Assembly: GCF_014839805.1 (NCBI RefSeq)
Contig: NC_051120.1
Coordinates: 7,874,001-7,938,000, forward strand
DNA length: 64,000 nucleotides
Reading direction: 5' to 3'
Source: Manduca sexta
Lineage: Eukaryota > Arthropoda > Insecta > Lepidoptera > Sphingidae
Position numbers and translations under genes: made by a program. A model generated the notes under the pieces. The model was not told the origin of the DNA, did not search any database, and saw only the letters and a list, made by a program, of their open reading frames with translations. Positions 10,990 through 22,632 of the stretch are shown here, in pieces (positions within the stretch are counted from its first letter, which is position 1; every line of letters starts with the position of its first letter).

Positions 10990-11652
10990 ATTTTTTTAAG
11001 TTGAATAATACTAGATATAATTATTTACAATTCCACTGAAATTGTCTATGCTTTTCTAGTTTTGGGCTAGTTTCACATCGTTTCTAAAGATAAATGGCGT
11101 GTGTGATTCTATATCATGATTAATGATAACTATTCAATCAGATATGTAATATGACATACAGTTTATATTGTGTAATTGAAGTGTTTGCGCATAATTAAAC
11201 AACCATTTGCTTTGGATACTAATTTATTACTGACTGACGTTAGCTGCGTATCGGCATGACAGTGACAGCTAGTTTTTTTGTAATAGTTTGCACTCAGGCT
11301 GTGAGTGTCATACATATCAGTAATACGTATATGTTCTCTACCCAATACTACTACTGCAGGTAATTCCCACTTTAAAGAAAATCTGAGTTATAAATATAAT
11401 TTCTAGTTTTGATACAAACCAGCAGTGTTGTGTCGTGGAAGATGCACTTTGGCCGCTTTTACCTTTCTCCCGTGGGAACTCTGGTAAATGTACACTAGCA
11501 CTTAGCTATAATTCTCTATTTGTTAAATGTATGAAAATTAGTATTTATTTAGCTTTGCAATTATTGAGTTTAATGGGTATGTGGGGAAGTGGACTTTGTT
11601 GTTTAGTATTAGTGTATACCGCGAGTTCACCTATATCTATACTTATATCGAT
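10990..11652. other. AT-rich spacer, nothing recognised
   Basis: Only short frames. Confidence 0.5.
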
Positions 11653-11886
11653 GGTGGTAGGATATATTTTATATCCGCCCCGATAGCGACCTTACACAAG
11701 TTGTTAAAACCCGCCATAGTGTCCACGTGTAGCGTTCCGGGATCAGCCTGTGTACCCAGTTCCAACCAGCCGGCATAATTGTGTCGACTGCCGAGGGGTA
11801 ATCATCTCTTGTCAGTCGACATTGTATTGGACCTCACTCCATACCATAAGGTGCGATGAGGTCTGTTTGTCCTGCAAGTATAAAAA
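11653..11886 (+). repeat. Family B retroposon, near full length
   Basis: Sense-strand copy from 'tggtggtaggatatatttta' through 'gttaaaacccgccatagtg', 'cggcataattgtgtcgac', 'ctcttgtcagtcgac' and 'ccataaggtgcgatgagg' to 'gcaagtataaaaaat'. It shows the full order of the family, with the 5' hairpin and an A-rich end. Confidence 0.75.
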
Positions 11887-12833
11887 ATAACTATTATTTC
11901 ATATAAAGTTGTTGTTTGTTTGTTTGAACGCTCTAATCTCGGAAACTAAACTGATTTTATTTGTGTTTACTGAAAAATTACATTATTAACAGTTAGTGTT
12001 TAGAGTTGCGTATTTTAAGGCACAGAAGACATGAATGACGTAATATAGCCAGGGTATTTATTAAACCACCGGTATTTTTACTAAACGAAAGTAATGCAAC
12101 AATAATTGTTAATTGACTCCACTGTTTTAGAAATTATTTTATTTTATTATAGTACAGGAAACAAACAGTATAATAAACACAAATAAATTGATACAAATTA
12201 CTTAATACATAATACCAATAAAGTTTCCAACATAAAAAAAAATGCGGCACATGTTTGGTGTTATGGAAAATAAGGAAAATAACTCTATAATTTCAAACAC
12301 AAAATAAATACTAACAAGTCATTATGATATATGCTTGGCCATATCTAAACATATTTCGATAAGTATCTTAAAAATATTACGTAAAAAACAATTTTATTAT
12401 AATGTCTCCAAAAACATTTGCCAGCATTTTCAAAAATACATTCTTATTTAAAGAGCAAGTTTGCATGACATTCCTAAATCCTTAGACATTCACAGTAGTT
12501 AAAGAGCCTTTGTCTGTCTGAGAGACAGCTTCTTTAAAAATAAAGATTGCGAACACAAAAGTCTTAGGGTCAAAAAAACAACGCGAACTGAGCAACTCAT
12601 CACCGTACTTATGTAGACTCGTTAGGTGTGCAAGTGTATTTAGCTTTAATTATTGTTAAAAAACAATTATTATTGTTCTGCAGATAGATAATGTACGATT
12701 AACAAGTAAAAAATGTAATATCAAACATCTAAAGGCTTCTACATTTTAACTTTAATTGATATATTCGTTTTTGTTTATTTAAAATAAAGTAAGCCCTTGT
12801 AAAATTAATTTTAGTGAAGAAAACACGACGATA
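11887..12833. other. AT-rich spacer
   Basis: About 11900-11955 resembles the 'gaacgcgctaatctcaggaactac' part of a minus-strand G element. The rest is unassigned. Confidence 0.45.
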
Positions 12834-13083
12834 GACACACTCACTTCACGCATTAATCCCCGAAGGGGTATACAGAGGTGAAACCAGGCAACCACTTTTC
12901 GCCTACTGCGTTCCGTCCCATGATATGATAGAGGGTGAGCCTGTCGCCATATCAGGCACAAATTTCATACTCCGGGGTGATATTGAGCAGAAAAACCCAA
13001 ATATCACTTTGCCCGACCAAGGATTCGAACCCAGAATCTCAGAGCGCTGCTATCGCGCATGCAACTATGCCACCGAGGCAGTC
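12834..13083 (-). repeat. SINE family C, near full length
   Basis: The minus strand starts 'gactgcctcggtggcatagt' (A box), has 'tgggttcgaatccttgg' (B box), then 'tgggtttttctgctcaatatc', 'gatatggcgacagg', 'tgggacggaacgcag' and 'tatacccctt cgggg' before a variable end. This copy has the cleanest B box of the family here, so it may be one of the younger ones. Confidence 0.8.
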
Positions 13084-13566
13084 AACAAAAAGCGATTTGA
13101 AATTTCGAATTTCAGCTAGGTACTTTTGGGGCCGACAGTACATTAATATTGGCAGCTATGCTAGCTAAGTAAAGTAGAAATATAAAATCAATAAAAAATA
13201 CTCTTGCAATTTGTTCAGCTGTCTTATGCGAGCTAGAGAAACTTGCTTAGTTTTCGATCTGCAACACAGAGAAACCATATAACTTAAATATAATAAACCG
13301 ATTAACTAAATATCGCAATAGACAATAAACCAACCAGCTAAATGTCGCAATAGGAACAATATTTTACCGCTTCACCCACACGCCATGGTAATTGTGTGAA
13401 ATGCGCAAAACAAATATCTATCAGGCGTCCAATATATGTGAAAGCTTTGTATGGATTGACACGCGAGCACTTAACAAATTATATGCAGTCGTTATGCGGC
13501 TGTTTTTGTAAATTACTTCACACTAGCGTATTGATAAAGGTGACGTCATACTCTATTATCAGTCCT
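13084..13566. other. Spacer, nothing recognised
   Basis: No feature I can support. Confidence 0.5.
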
Positions 13567-13760
13567 GTCATCATTTCAGTCGGGAATCGTCCACTACTGG
13601 ACATAGGCCTCCCTCATTAAGCGCCATAAGGACCGGTTCTGGGCCGCCCTCATCCATCGGACTCCGGCCACCCTCACCAGATCGTCGGTCCATCCCGTGG
13701 GGGGCCTGCCTACGCTGCGTCTTCCGGTTCGTGGTCGCCATTCCAGAACTTTTCCGGCAG
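13567..13760 (-). pseudogene. RTE-type LINE ORF, C-terminal fragment with frameshift
   Basis: On the minus strand the frame carries VGRPPTGWTDDLVRVAG, then VRWMRAAQNRSLWRLMREAY, then VQ and a premature stop just before WTIPD. I recognise this as the conserved C-terminal region of RTE-clade LINE proteins (endonuclease-reverse transcriptase), downstream of the polymerase core. One extra base near 13722 breaks the frame towards a WRPRTG-like stretch. A fragment of roughly 60 codons, so it is dead. The direction agrees with the other RTE pieces at 8.2 and 49.7 kb. Confidence 0.8.
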
Positions 13761-13832
13761 TCCTGTATTAAATTAAAATACCAGATATTCGAAATATGTA
13801 TACACTCTCCTCTACTGAGAGAATTTACGCCG

Positions 13833-13925
13833 TAAGCGACCACATAATTGGCAGAATTCAAAATTATTTTGAATTACTAAGTATGAAGGTTTCCTCACGA
13901 TATTCTTCACCATAGTTCGAGGAGG
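13833..13925 (-). repeat. SINE family E fragment
   Basis: Contains 'ttggcagaattcaaa', 'agtatgaaggtttcctcacga' (in pieces) and 'attcttcaccat', the middle of family E. Confidence 0.5.
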
Positions 13926-13965
13926 ACGCAAGCTATACTCAAGACTAATTGGTAAATATATATAA

Positions 13966-14164
13966 TAGCCTTTGCTCACGGCTTCGCCCGCGTGAAAGAG
14001 TTTGTCGGGATAAAAGTACCGCTTTATATTTATTATCCTGGTATAGAAAGTAGCCCACAGGCTGGAAAGGGCATACCCTTCCCAGGGTCTCAATCTATCT
14101 CCATAACCAATTCCATTGAAATCTATTCGATAGTTTTATAGTTTATCGTGGACAGGCAGACAGA
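13966..14164 (+). repeat. Family G copy
   Basis: Begins 'ctttgctcacggcttcgccc' and 'gcgtgaaagagtttgtcggg', has 'tggtatagaaagtagccc', 'caatctatctccataacc' and 'ttcgatagttttatagttta', and ends in 'ggacaggcagacagatg', the CAGA-type tail. Confidence 0.75.
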
Positions 14165-14688
14165 TGCTGCGAGGTACTTTTTTATGATAATATATTGTTT
14201 AGACCTCTATTGCTCATATGGCAATATAATATAACCTACTACAGCCTGCAACGATAAATGGGCTATCCAACACTAAAGGTATTTCTCAATTCAAACCAAT
14301 ACCTACTTCCTGAGATAATATAGAAGTATATATTAAAGTTAATTAGTCTGATGACAAGTAGACGTTAAAATTATAATATACGCTCTCAAGATGGGCAGCA
14401 AAGCGCAATCTATTCCATACATCGATTGCTTGCATTATACTTATTGACGATTGGGTTTTTTATGGTCACCATCTATTTCTCTATTTTCTATCACTCTCTT
14501 ATGTAGATCACTCCATTCCAGGTGACCTACTCTGTCCCCCAAACCTGATCCCTTCCGGGAATCCTAATTGATGATTGGGTTCAGTCAAAAGACATTATGC
14601 ATCCTTCTGGATAATTTGATAAGAACATAAAAATATTGAACGCCTACCTTGGAAAAACGGTAAAATATTTTATTGATCATATTTTTGA
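14165..14688. other. Spacer, nothing recognised
   Basis: No family match. Confidence 0.5.
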
Positions 14689-14765
14689 CTGCCTCGATGG
14701 CTTAGTTGTATTACGGTACGACTGCAGTGCTGCTTCGGGTTCGATCCCCAGGTCGTACTTTGGAA
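14689..14765 (+). repeat. SINE family C, tRNA-like head only
   Basis: 'ctgcctcgatggcttagttg' (A-box-like) and 'cgggttcgatccccaggtc' (B box) are present. The body is missing after 14765. Confidence 0.65.
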
Positions 14766-15800
14766 TTTGTGTATATTCCACAGATGTAATATTTCTAGAG
14801 GATATCTTACCCCATTCTTCTTATTTATAGACTATGTCGGCACTTCCAGACAGATGTTGAAAAGCGAAATCTAAATTCAAAGATTTTTAACCAGCCTCAA
14901 AGGCTTACTTAAACGCTTTGGTTCTTCAGAAAATGCTGTACTCTTAAGAGAAGCCTTACTCTGTCTTTTGCAGTTTAAGTGAGCGGACGTGTTAGCGCTT
15001 TTAAAGAACAACTGTAGGCTGTATGACACAAATCATTCTGTACTGAGTTGTAGCTAAAAATCTATATGACTGTATGTGGTGTAGATAATATAATTTATGT
15101 AGATTTTTTGTTATACCAAATTAATTGAAAAAAACAATCAAATTATGTCATAAAATGCTCGTCTGATCTTGAAATGTTAAATTAACTTAAAATATTTATT
15201 TTATTTTTATTTGTAGGGGCAATATACATGTTGAGGAATATTAAAGACTAATCTAAATGTAAACATCTTGATATAATATAGAATTAGTAATACAATTATG
15301 AATAAAAACACATGAATTTAAACAAACAGCAGAGAGCATCAAATATGTAGCTAAAGCCCATAGAAATATGATGCAGGATTCCATGAATGAAAATGTTATT
15401 ATTTAGTGTAACTACAGGCAGTGAACAAGCTCACAGCAAGTCGTGGTCATTCTTGGCTCCCCTGGATTTGAGCCCAAAGGCCGCTTCATAAGCCACTGCT
15501 TGATATCTGATAAAATCACGACAGCGTCGGTTATTCGCGTTAAGTATATTGAGTTAGACGCTGATGATAAAGTTAAAGAATTTGTGGGGAGTTGGATATT
15601 TTTTTCACTTTTAAATGTTCCTATTTTACTTTTAGAGAAATAATATTTGATAGCCATGATTTAACATTGCAGATTATACACCGGAGAGTATGAAAAATTA
15701 ATATTTTTTGAGAACTTGCAAGAGGGGTACTGGAATATACTACTTCTAGAACACCTTTTATTGATAATGATTTCTTATGTTTACGCGAATGTTAGACATT
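14766..15800. other. Spacer, nothing recognised
   Basis: Two overlapping opposite-strand frames near 15412-15657 have no recognisable motif. Confidence 0.5.
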
Positions 15801-15850
15801 GAAATTAAACTAATTTTCCGGATTCTATCGCGGTTTTATTGACCTTTTAT
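15801..15850 (+). repeat. Family H fragment
   Basis: 'gaaattaaactaattttccgg' (in pieces), then 'attctatcgcggtttta'. It is preceded at 15782 by 'acgcgaatgttagacatt', the complement of which ends the H copy at 22.6 kb. Confidence 0.5.
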
Positions 15851-16805
15851 TGACCTTTTATCTTCAAGAATAATTTTAACCATTTGGAGTGTAAAGAATA
15901 CCTATTGACTCAAGGCTTTAAAAAAGTAATCCTTCCATATGCCAAGAAAAAGGGCAGCAAAGCAAATACTTTCCACGAACGTCTGTGCTTGTTATTCAAA
16001 ACACCAGAGGCATCCATTACACCGTCCGCAAAGAGAGTGTTAACACCTAGCGGCGTGGCACTTTAGTTCGGGATTAGCCTATGACTGTACGGTCTAAATC
16101 CGGCCGGCTAGCCGCCGCATCACGTACAATAGTGCTGCTCCAACGGCGATAAATGACATTCGTTGGGAAAGCTGTATCGATCTCTGTTTATTATACAGTC
16201 TTGAATTGATCACGATTTAGTTTTCTGTATTGGGTGGAAAGTTGGTATTTGTTTTGGTATATTTCTCTATTGTGTTTTTTTATCGTCTTTTTGGTACAGT
16301 TGGAGTACGTATCTGATGTGGATCGAGAGGTTTTAGAGTTCATTCCCAGTTCCTGTGTTTTATTGACATGATTAACCCGACACTGGATCTCCTAAAAAGT
16401 TGGCAATATCCAGATACCAACCGAAAAAATAAAGTCAAATTCTTTCTGCATACTAGAAAAACTGTTGCATCAACTTCACAATGAATTAAATAGCTATAAG
16501 GTTAGTATTGAGTTAACGACATCAATTTTACAGTAATATAATTTATTATTCATCGCCATTAAAGCCTTCAATGTTTTCATCTGGTTTTGACATCTGAATA
16601 TGTCAATGGATGCAACGTCTACGCAGTAATTGACATTTAAAACATATTTAAATGTAGTGAAAAAGCATACGATAGTGAATGTAGAATACCTAGAGACCTT
16701 GAGTTGGTTAGTATTAACAAAGCATATTAGTAATAGTGGTTGCAAGAATGAAAAAATTAAAAGGCTAAATAATTTTGATGTAATAATTGCTTATCTGTAT
16801 AAATA
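15851..16805. other. Spacer, nothing recognised
   Basis: A 60-codon frame near 15884-16066 shows no family features. Confidence 0.5.
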
Positions 16806-16980
16806 ATCTATATAAATAAAAATTAGTTCGACATGAATGTGAGAGAATCACTTGAGAACGGCTCGATGGGCTTGACTGATTCCGTTTTTGTTTTGTTCCT
16901 GATTGTCAGGAAAAGTTTGTATATGTGTGATATTTTAGTATGGAAATGTATTTTCATACACGGTAATCTTTGAAATCACC
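16806..16980 (+). repeat. Dispersed repeat related to family G
   Basis: 'atctatataaataaaaatta', then 'cacttgagaacggctcgatgg', then a 'gttcctgattgtcaggaaaag'-type stretch. I recall similar 'ctcgagaacggctggacc' repeats in Lepidoptera. The complement of such a head ends the repeat at 46788. Confidence 0.4.
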
Positions 16981-17660
16981 TAACTGAACGCAATAAAAAA
17001 ATTGCGATAGTTTAATTTGTTCCAGCTTGAATTACGTGATAATTTTGAACCTGATAGGTGGCGCTGCTGTCGAGATCTAAACGGTGAAATATAGTAAACA
17101 TAATGCAGTTAATGGTAGGACAACGTCTCTGCACCCATTAGTTGGTAAATAATAAGATTTTATGTTTTTGTTTCTAGTATGCATTATTGTTCTAATAATA
17201 AAGCGTCCAGAGAAGGTGTTGTAAATAAGGACGCAAATGAATAAGGCGCGCCTTCTTAGAAGAGCGAACTGGCATCTATGAAGTATTAATTTTTTGTCCT
17301 GTTTCTTGGCTCGCTTCTCTTCTTTGTATCTCTTCTTTGTTTGCTTGTTTGTCATTGATCTGAGACTTTGCCGGCTACCATTGCTATACTAGCCCTAGTC
17401 ACTGGTTGTGTTTTATTTACAATTTAAAATTTCGTCATATTAAATTTTAAAGGCCGAAATATCCATGATTATTAATTATTTTTACATTTTTCTTTCAACT
17501 GCGAGAACTAATCACTAACTAGACGTGAATTTAAATTCTTTACTTGCCAATACTTGTTTAGTTACCCAGATTAAAGCCGAAACAAAATGTATGAAAATGG
17601 ACCTTGAGCTACCACCTTAATGAAGTGTCGTAGTCGTAATCTGTTGCACTTGACGAGCAA
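16981..17660. other. Spacer, nothing recognised
   Basis: A Lys-rich minus-strand frame near 17077-17355 reflects a CTTCTTTG-type tract and not a protein I can name. Confidence 0.5.
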
Positions 17661-17950
17661 ACGAGTGAGGCGTGCTTGCCGCTCGCCTGATGGTAAGTGA
17701 TACGACCACCCATAAACAGTAGAAACACCATTTTACACCTTGAATTACAAATTATTATTTAGTATTCCACTGCGCTCGCCATCCTAAAACATGAGATGTT
17801 AAATCTTATTATGTCCAGTAGTTACACTGGCTACAATGTCCTTCAAACCGGAACACAACCGTGGCTACGCACTGCTGTTTGGCGGCAGAAAAAGACATTG
17901 CGGTGGTACCTACCCAGGCAGACTCTCACATATGACAGACCTACCACCTG
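17661..17950 (-). repeat. Family A retroposon, full plan
   Basis: Minus strand from 'caggtggtaggtctgtcata' through 'ccgcaatgtctttttctgcc', 'tgtagccagtgtaactactg', 'gatggcgagcgcagtgg' and 'gtttctactgtttatggg' to 'accatcaggcgagcggc'. The outer hairpin GGTGGTA/TACCACC is intact. The poly-A tail is lost. Confidence 0.75.
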
Positions 17951-19468
17951 TGAGTATAAGCATTAAACCATGTAAGTATAACCAAATATCTACATATATG
18001 TATGTAATGTGTACACGAAGCTAACTAATTGCACGTGCATTGTTTAAGGTGTTACGTGTCACCATCATGATTGCCCTTTAATTATATAATGAATTGTTAT
18101 GTTCTGTATGCTACGAAATTTGTTGTAATAAAGAGCTTTATTTTCTTAGTGATAGAGATACGAGTCTACAGCAATGGGTTGGGTCGAACATAGTAATACT
18201 ACTTTCTCACCGAAAACCGATAAAATTGACGGCATTTATATTTTTTTTTTTGAAAATGAGGGTAGTTTTGGGCGGTGATCACTTAACATCAGCTAACCTA
18301 TCTGTAAGTTTGTCTACCAATACTGTCATTTTGACTATACATTTATAAATTAAACCACAAAATCGATTTTACTTCTTTTAACATTGTGCCAAAAAATCAT
18401 TCATGAATAACGAATATTTTCACCAAAATCCTGGTTTCTGTTTCCTGGTTTTTCGTCATTTTCTAGTTCAGTGTGAGTATGGCGTGTGCGTGAGTATATT
18501 TTTGACTGGAAATGTGTTGTTCTTTCTGTTTCGAATTCTTTTAGAATAGTAGTAGTTGCATAAGGGCGTGTAAAGTTAAAAATACTTTATATTTATTTTG
18601 TTCGTAACTTCAACTTTTTATTTTACACCTAAGATTGGAGTCACTCGTTGTAAAATGTAATTTTGGTGAAAATAAGAATATAGTTACATTTAGTGACTCA
18701 ATGTTAAAATGACCCTGTATATTGAAAATATATTATTGGTTTTATTATCAAGGTAACGACTAAACCACAGAATGTCCCAAAACAGAATAAATAATCCTAT
18801 ACAATATACCGGTAGGTGTATACCTACCACCAGTAATTTTTGACAAAACTGAATTATGCCTCAACCTTTTTTTAACACGAGGAAATACAGATTTCTTCCG
18901 GACTCGCAGATATAAACCGTCCTACCGCCAAAAACCCTCCATTAGACTCTCTCTTCCTCATACCGAAGGTCGCGGAGGGCGCAAGTGCAGGCAACCGCAA
19001 ACCTCATTATTCCTCGACCTACCAACATCCTCATAGCAGCCCCGGATCTTGAATTTTTGCGAGGCGCGGCAGAATGTGGTAAATGCCGCCCCCAGCCATC
19101 TATATTTTTACCTATGTTATATTAATAATTTCGCGCCCTACGGAATATAATTTATGTGTTAAATGTACTGGATGCTCAGTACCTAGTCAAAGTTGCGGTG
19201 TGTATTCGTCTGCCAAGTTTAAATTCGTTGCCCAGGGCATGGGCCCCGGCTTGACTCCCGCTCCCCTCTAGATCCGGTCCTGCCCCATAGACACACAAGT
19301 TTAAAGTAAACTCAGAGGTGAGTTGTCTAATGATTTGTCATTAATGTAACTGTTTGCGCTCCCCCGGGCGAATATCGTACCCGCGCCATTTAACATATTA
19401 ACATCGATTAGTTCTTGATAAACTTTGCAGTTGGTTGAATGTTTGGATTATGGATAATAATAATATTA
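17951..19468. other. Spacer with a less AT-rich patch
   Basis: Bases 18880-19330 are richer in G and C and include 'cccggatcttgaatttttgcgag' (in pieces) and 'gggcatgggccccgg', probably old repeat matter. No coding feature recognised. Confidence 0.45.
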
Positions 19469-19750
19469 GTATATTATATACTGTCCCACTGCTGAACATG
19501 AGCTACCTCTACTACTGAGAGGAATTAGTCATTAGTCTATCACGCTGGCCTTGGGATTGGTAGACTTCATACACTCAAAATTCCTATACAGAACTTCTTA
19601 ATATGCAGGTTTTCTTACGACGTTTTCCTTCACCATTAAAGCAAGCGATAAGTTACAAAAAAATACACAGCCACAGGAACCTTTGGGATTTGAACCTGCG
19701 GACATTCGTCTTGGCAGTCCGTTCCACACGCAACTAGGCTATCGTCGCTT
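19469..19750 (-). repeat. SINE family E, full plan
   Basis: The minus strand starts 'agcgacgatagcctagttgc', has 'gcaggttcaaatcccaaagg' (B box) and 'cgtcgtaagaaaacctgc' and ends 'cagtgggacagtatataata'. Confidence 0.75.
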
Positions 19751-20227
19751 CTTATAACCTTATCAATCTGAATCTGTCGTCATTAATGAATCAAAAAATG
19801 TAAAACAGGCCTTTAATATAACATGTTTCTTACTAGTGATATCTACGGATCCACACACACATTTTCTTGTTGCTGAGAAATATGACAATATAAAACTCTT
19901 AGATGGTTGAACCACTGCTGGTGCTTTACCGGTGGTAGTATATTTGTATCTGTTAACGTCTACCACACACTAGATGTAAAACCACGCCATAGTTACATCA
20001 GCCTGTCTACAACTTGTTATTGTTACTATTTGCAAATTTTGTATTTGTTGTTTACTCATTTTAATCCCGAAACGAGGCTTTGTTATGTCTGTTATAGTAT
20101 TTTCTACTGTTATTTTATTTTGTAATTTTATCTAGATGTTATTTGTGTAAGAATGCTGTGCATACCTTAATAGTCGTATGTATCAGAGTTTGATTTATTA
20201 TTTACTATTTGTGATTTTTAGTTGCAT
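19751..20227. other. AT-rich spacer, nothing recognised
   Basis: No family match. Confidence 0.5.
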
Positions 20228-20530
20228 TTTTTTATTGCTGTTAATGACGAGACGAGCTTGCCGTTCGCCAGATGGTAAGCGACACGACCATCCATAAACA
20301 GTATAAACACCATCCAACACCTTGAATTACAAAGTATTACTTGGTATTCCACTGCGCTCGCCATCCTGAGACGTGAAATGTTAACGTCTCATTATGTCCA
20401 GTAGTTACACTAGCTACAGTGTCCTTCAAACCGGAGCACAACAGTGACTACACACTGCTGCTCGGCAGCAGAAATAGATATTGCAGTGGTACGGTAGGCG
20501 GACTCTCACATATGAGAGGCCTACCACCAG
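20228..20530 (-). repeat. Family A retroposon, full length
   Basis: Minus strand from 'ctggtggtaggcctctcata' to 'attaacagcaataaaaaaat', so both the 5' hairpin and the A-rich tail are present. Part of the 'gggtaggtaccacc' linker is shortened. Confidence 0.8.
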
Positions 20531-20687
20531 TTGCATGTCACTAGTGTATTGAATAAATAAATACACGAATAATTGTTTTGACGGGCGATTGATAATCAAC
20601 TCTCGTCATTTGATACTCGATCTGGCTTCACTTACCATCATGAAGTGGCACTTTAGCGTGCCAGTATGAAAACTTCAGCAACTATCA

Positions 20688-20784
20688 AATTTAGAGTAAC
20701 TACTCTAAATTCACCGTCTGCGGAGCGCCTAAACTTCTCTCGCCTATAAAGCTACAACTTAACCAGCACACACTGACATCAGTT
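20688..20784 (+). promoter_or_regulatory. Possible TATA/initiator promoter with upstream palindrome
   Basis: A perfect palindrome (aatttagagta, 2 bases, tactctaaatt, 20688-20711) lies 33 bases before TATAAA (20745-20750). ATCAGTT (20778-20784) fits the arthropod initiator TCAGT. The TATA-to-initiator distance of 36 is a few bases longer than usual. No coding frame follows within the next 400 bases, so a gene would need a distant exon. Confidence 0.3.
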
Positions 20785-21201
20785 TTCTATTAAAACTAAG
20801 TTCGATCGAAGTTGTTCACTATCGGAATATTAGATGCTATTACCGCGGTATCATGTCAATGTTGAAAAACTCGCTTGCAATAGGCGAACTTCTTTAAACG
20901 AACATTTGTAGGGTGACAATGTGGGAAAACTTCTAATTATGTTTAGGATTTTGTTTGCTGTTAAGTGTGGAATAATGTTGTAAACATTTTTGATACGATT
21001 TTTGGTATTAAAGTATTAAATACAGTATGAGTACTTGGTCTTGTTCGCGGCTTCGTCTGGAATTGTATTTGTGGTAAATATTTTAAATTTGTATCTCTTT
21101 ATTTGTACTCCTTTCTTAACGTTTAAGTATTTTGTACTTAGTTACATAAAATAAAAATTTATTCAAGAATGTGACCTGTTACTTTAACTAAACTGACAAG
21201 A
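20785..21201. other. Spacer upstream of tRNA-Phe
   Basis: A short 'tcttgttcgcggcttcgtctgg'-like piece near 21040 is probably a G head. Nothing else. Confidence 0.4.
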
Positions 21202-21274
21202 GCCGAAATAGCTCAGTTGGGAGAGCGTTAGACTGAAGATCTAAAGGTCCCCGGTTCAATCCCGGGTTTCGGCA
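21202..21274 (+). tRNA. tRNA-Phe (GAA)
   Basis: A 73-base cloverleaf. The acceptor GCCGAAA pairs with TTTCGGC, with discriminator A. The anticodon stem is ttaga/tctaa with loop CTGAAGA, so the anticodon is GAA (Phe). The T stem cccgg/ccggg is perfect. Internal pol III promoters are visible: TAGCTCAGTTGG (A box) and GGTTCAATCCC (B box). No intron and no encoded CCA. A T5 terminator begins three bases after the gene. It stands alone, about 36 kb from the other copies, and has the most canonical T stem together with the copy at 63274. Confidence 0.97.
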
Positions 21275-21690
21275 TACTTTTTGTATCTTTTTATTTCAGT
21301 ATTTATAACTAAATTCAATTAGACAATGTGTGATTCGTAAATAAATAAACAATTAGAAATGTTCTTAAAAAAAATCTCTTGCTCTTAATGAGTACTGTAG
21401 TGAATGCACCATATCAAATCAGTTACTATATTCATCTCAGTATAATACCAAACTTGTTGTAAAATATGGCAATGTTAATAATAAAGGAGATTCCTTCTCA
21501 TCCAAGTAACGCATGGTTACAACAAAGCGCGCACAAGTTTAGAACATTTCAGGCATCATGTTATTCGGTAACGTCGCAGGTGAAGCGATCGTTAAAGGAT
21601 ACTTTCATAACCCAACTTCGCTATCATCAACTTTGGATACAGATTTCTACAAAATAGCTAAGGAATCACGAATACAGCCTTGATTTTTGT
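21275..21690. other. Spacer after tRNA-Phe
   Basis: T-run terminators at 21277-21281 and 21287-21291. Otherwise nothing recognised. Confidence 0.5.
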
Positions 21691-22008
21691 TCTATTGCTT
21701 TGAACGACGAGACGAGCTTGCCGTTGACTGATAGTAAGCAATACGACCGCCCATAAACAGTAGAAACACCATCCAATAGCTTGAATTACAAAATATTGTT
21801 TGGTATTCCACTGCGCTCGCCATCCTAAAATATGAGATATTAAGTCTTATTATGTCCAGTAGTTGCACTGGCCACAATGTCCTTCATCACTCCTTCCTTC
21901 AACCTTCAACAAATAAGTGACTACGCATTACTGCTTGCCGGTAGAAATAGACATTGCGGTGGAACCTACTCAGGCGGACTCTCACATATGAGAGACTTGC
22001 CACCAGTT
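21691..22008 (-). repeat. Family A retroposon with internal insertion
   Basis: Minus strand from 'aactggtggcaagtctctca' to 'gttcaaagcaatagaac'. About 20 extra bases (a 'ccttcatcactccttcc' repeat) sit in the 'aaggacattgt' region, probably a small local duplication. Confidence 0.75.
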
Positions 22009-22483
22009 GTATCGAAAATCGCAAGTTGACCTATCTTTGACGTTCTCAATTGTGAATTCGTGATTATAGCTTACACGAATAAGGTTTATAATTATAAAAA
22101 AAGAAATCAGAATCTAAATAGTGTAAAGATTAATGCAAACAAAACCCTTTGGCTTTGTATTTAAGTATTAAATTAACTATAAACAAAACACGTTAATGAT
22201 TAATATATTACAGAGTAACTTCTTAGATGGCGTAAGCGGGTCGACTCTGGTTTATACTGAAGGCCCATTATTTGGGATTTCTATTATACTAGCGCCATTG
22301 TCGAAATAGCAAAATCTTGCCTTACTAATGGAAAGGGAAAATAACGCTCGCATGCTGTTTTGTGATACGTTTTAAGTGTATGATGTGTTTGGGGATTTGA
22401 AGATCGCGGTGACCTCTGGGCTTGGACGTTTGAGGTCATGCAATTATTTATGTTAAAGATTATATAGAGCGGACATTGGGAAG
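22009..22483. other. Spacer, nothing recognised
   Basis: No family match. Confidence 0.5.
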
Positions 22484-22632
22484 ATTAAAATTAAACTACT
22501 TTTCGGATTTTATTGCGGTTTTTATATTTAAATATTCTCTTGACGTTTCGAAGTCTGCAGCCTTCGTGGTCACGTGGGGGTGTGCATGAAAGCACGAAGC
22601 TGTCAGCAAAATGTCTAACATTCGAGTAAATC
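22484..22632 (+). repeat. Family H copy
   Basis: 'aaaattaaactacttttcgg' and 'ttattgcggtttttatatt' are followed by 'cttgacgtttcgaagtctgc' and 'agccttcgtggtcacg'. It ends 'aatgtctaacattcgagtaaa', whose complement precedes the H fragment at 15801. That suggests H has inverted ends. Confidence 0.55.

Noticed and set aside
13571..13861. A 96-codon minus-strand frame
   Set aside because: The RTE signal lies in a different phase (VGRPPTGWTDDLVRVAG). This longer frame runs out of phase with it and reads on into unrelated sequence.
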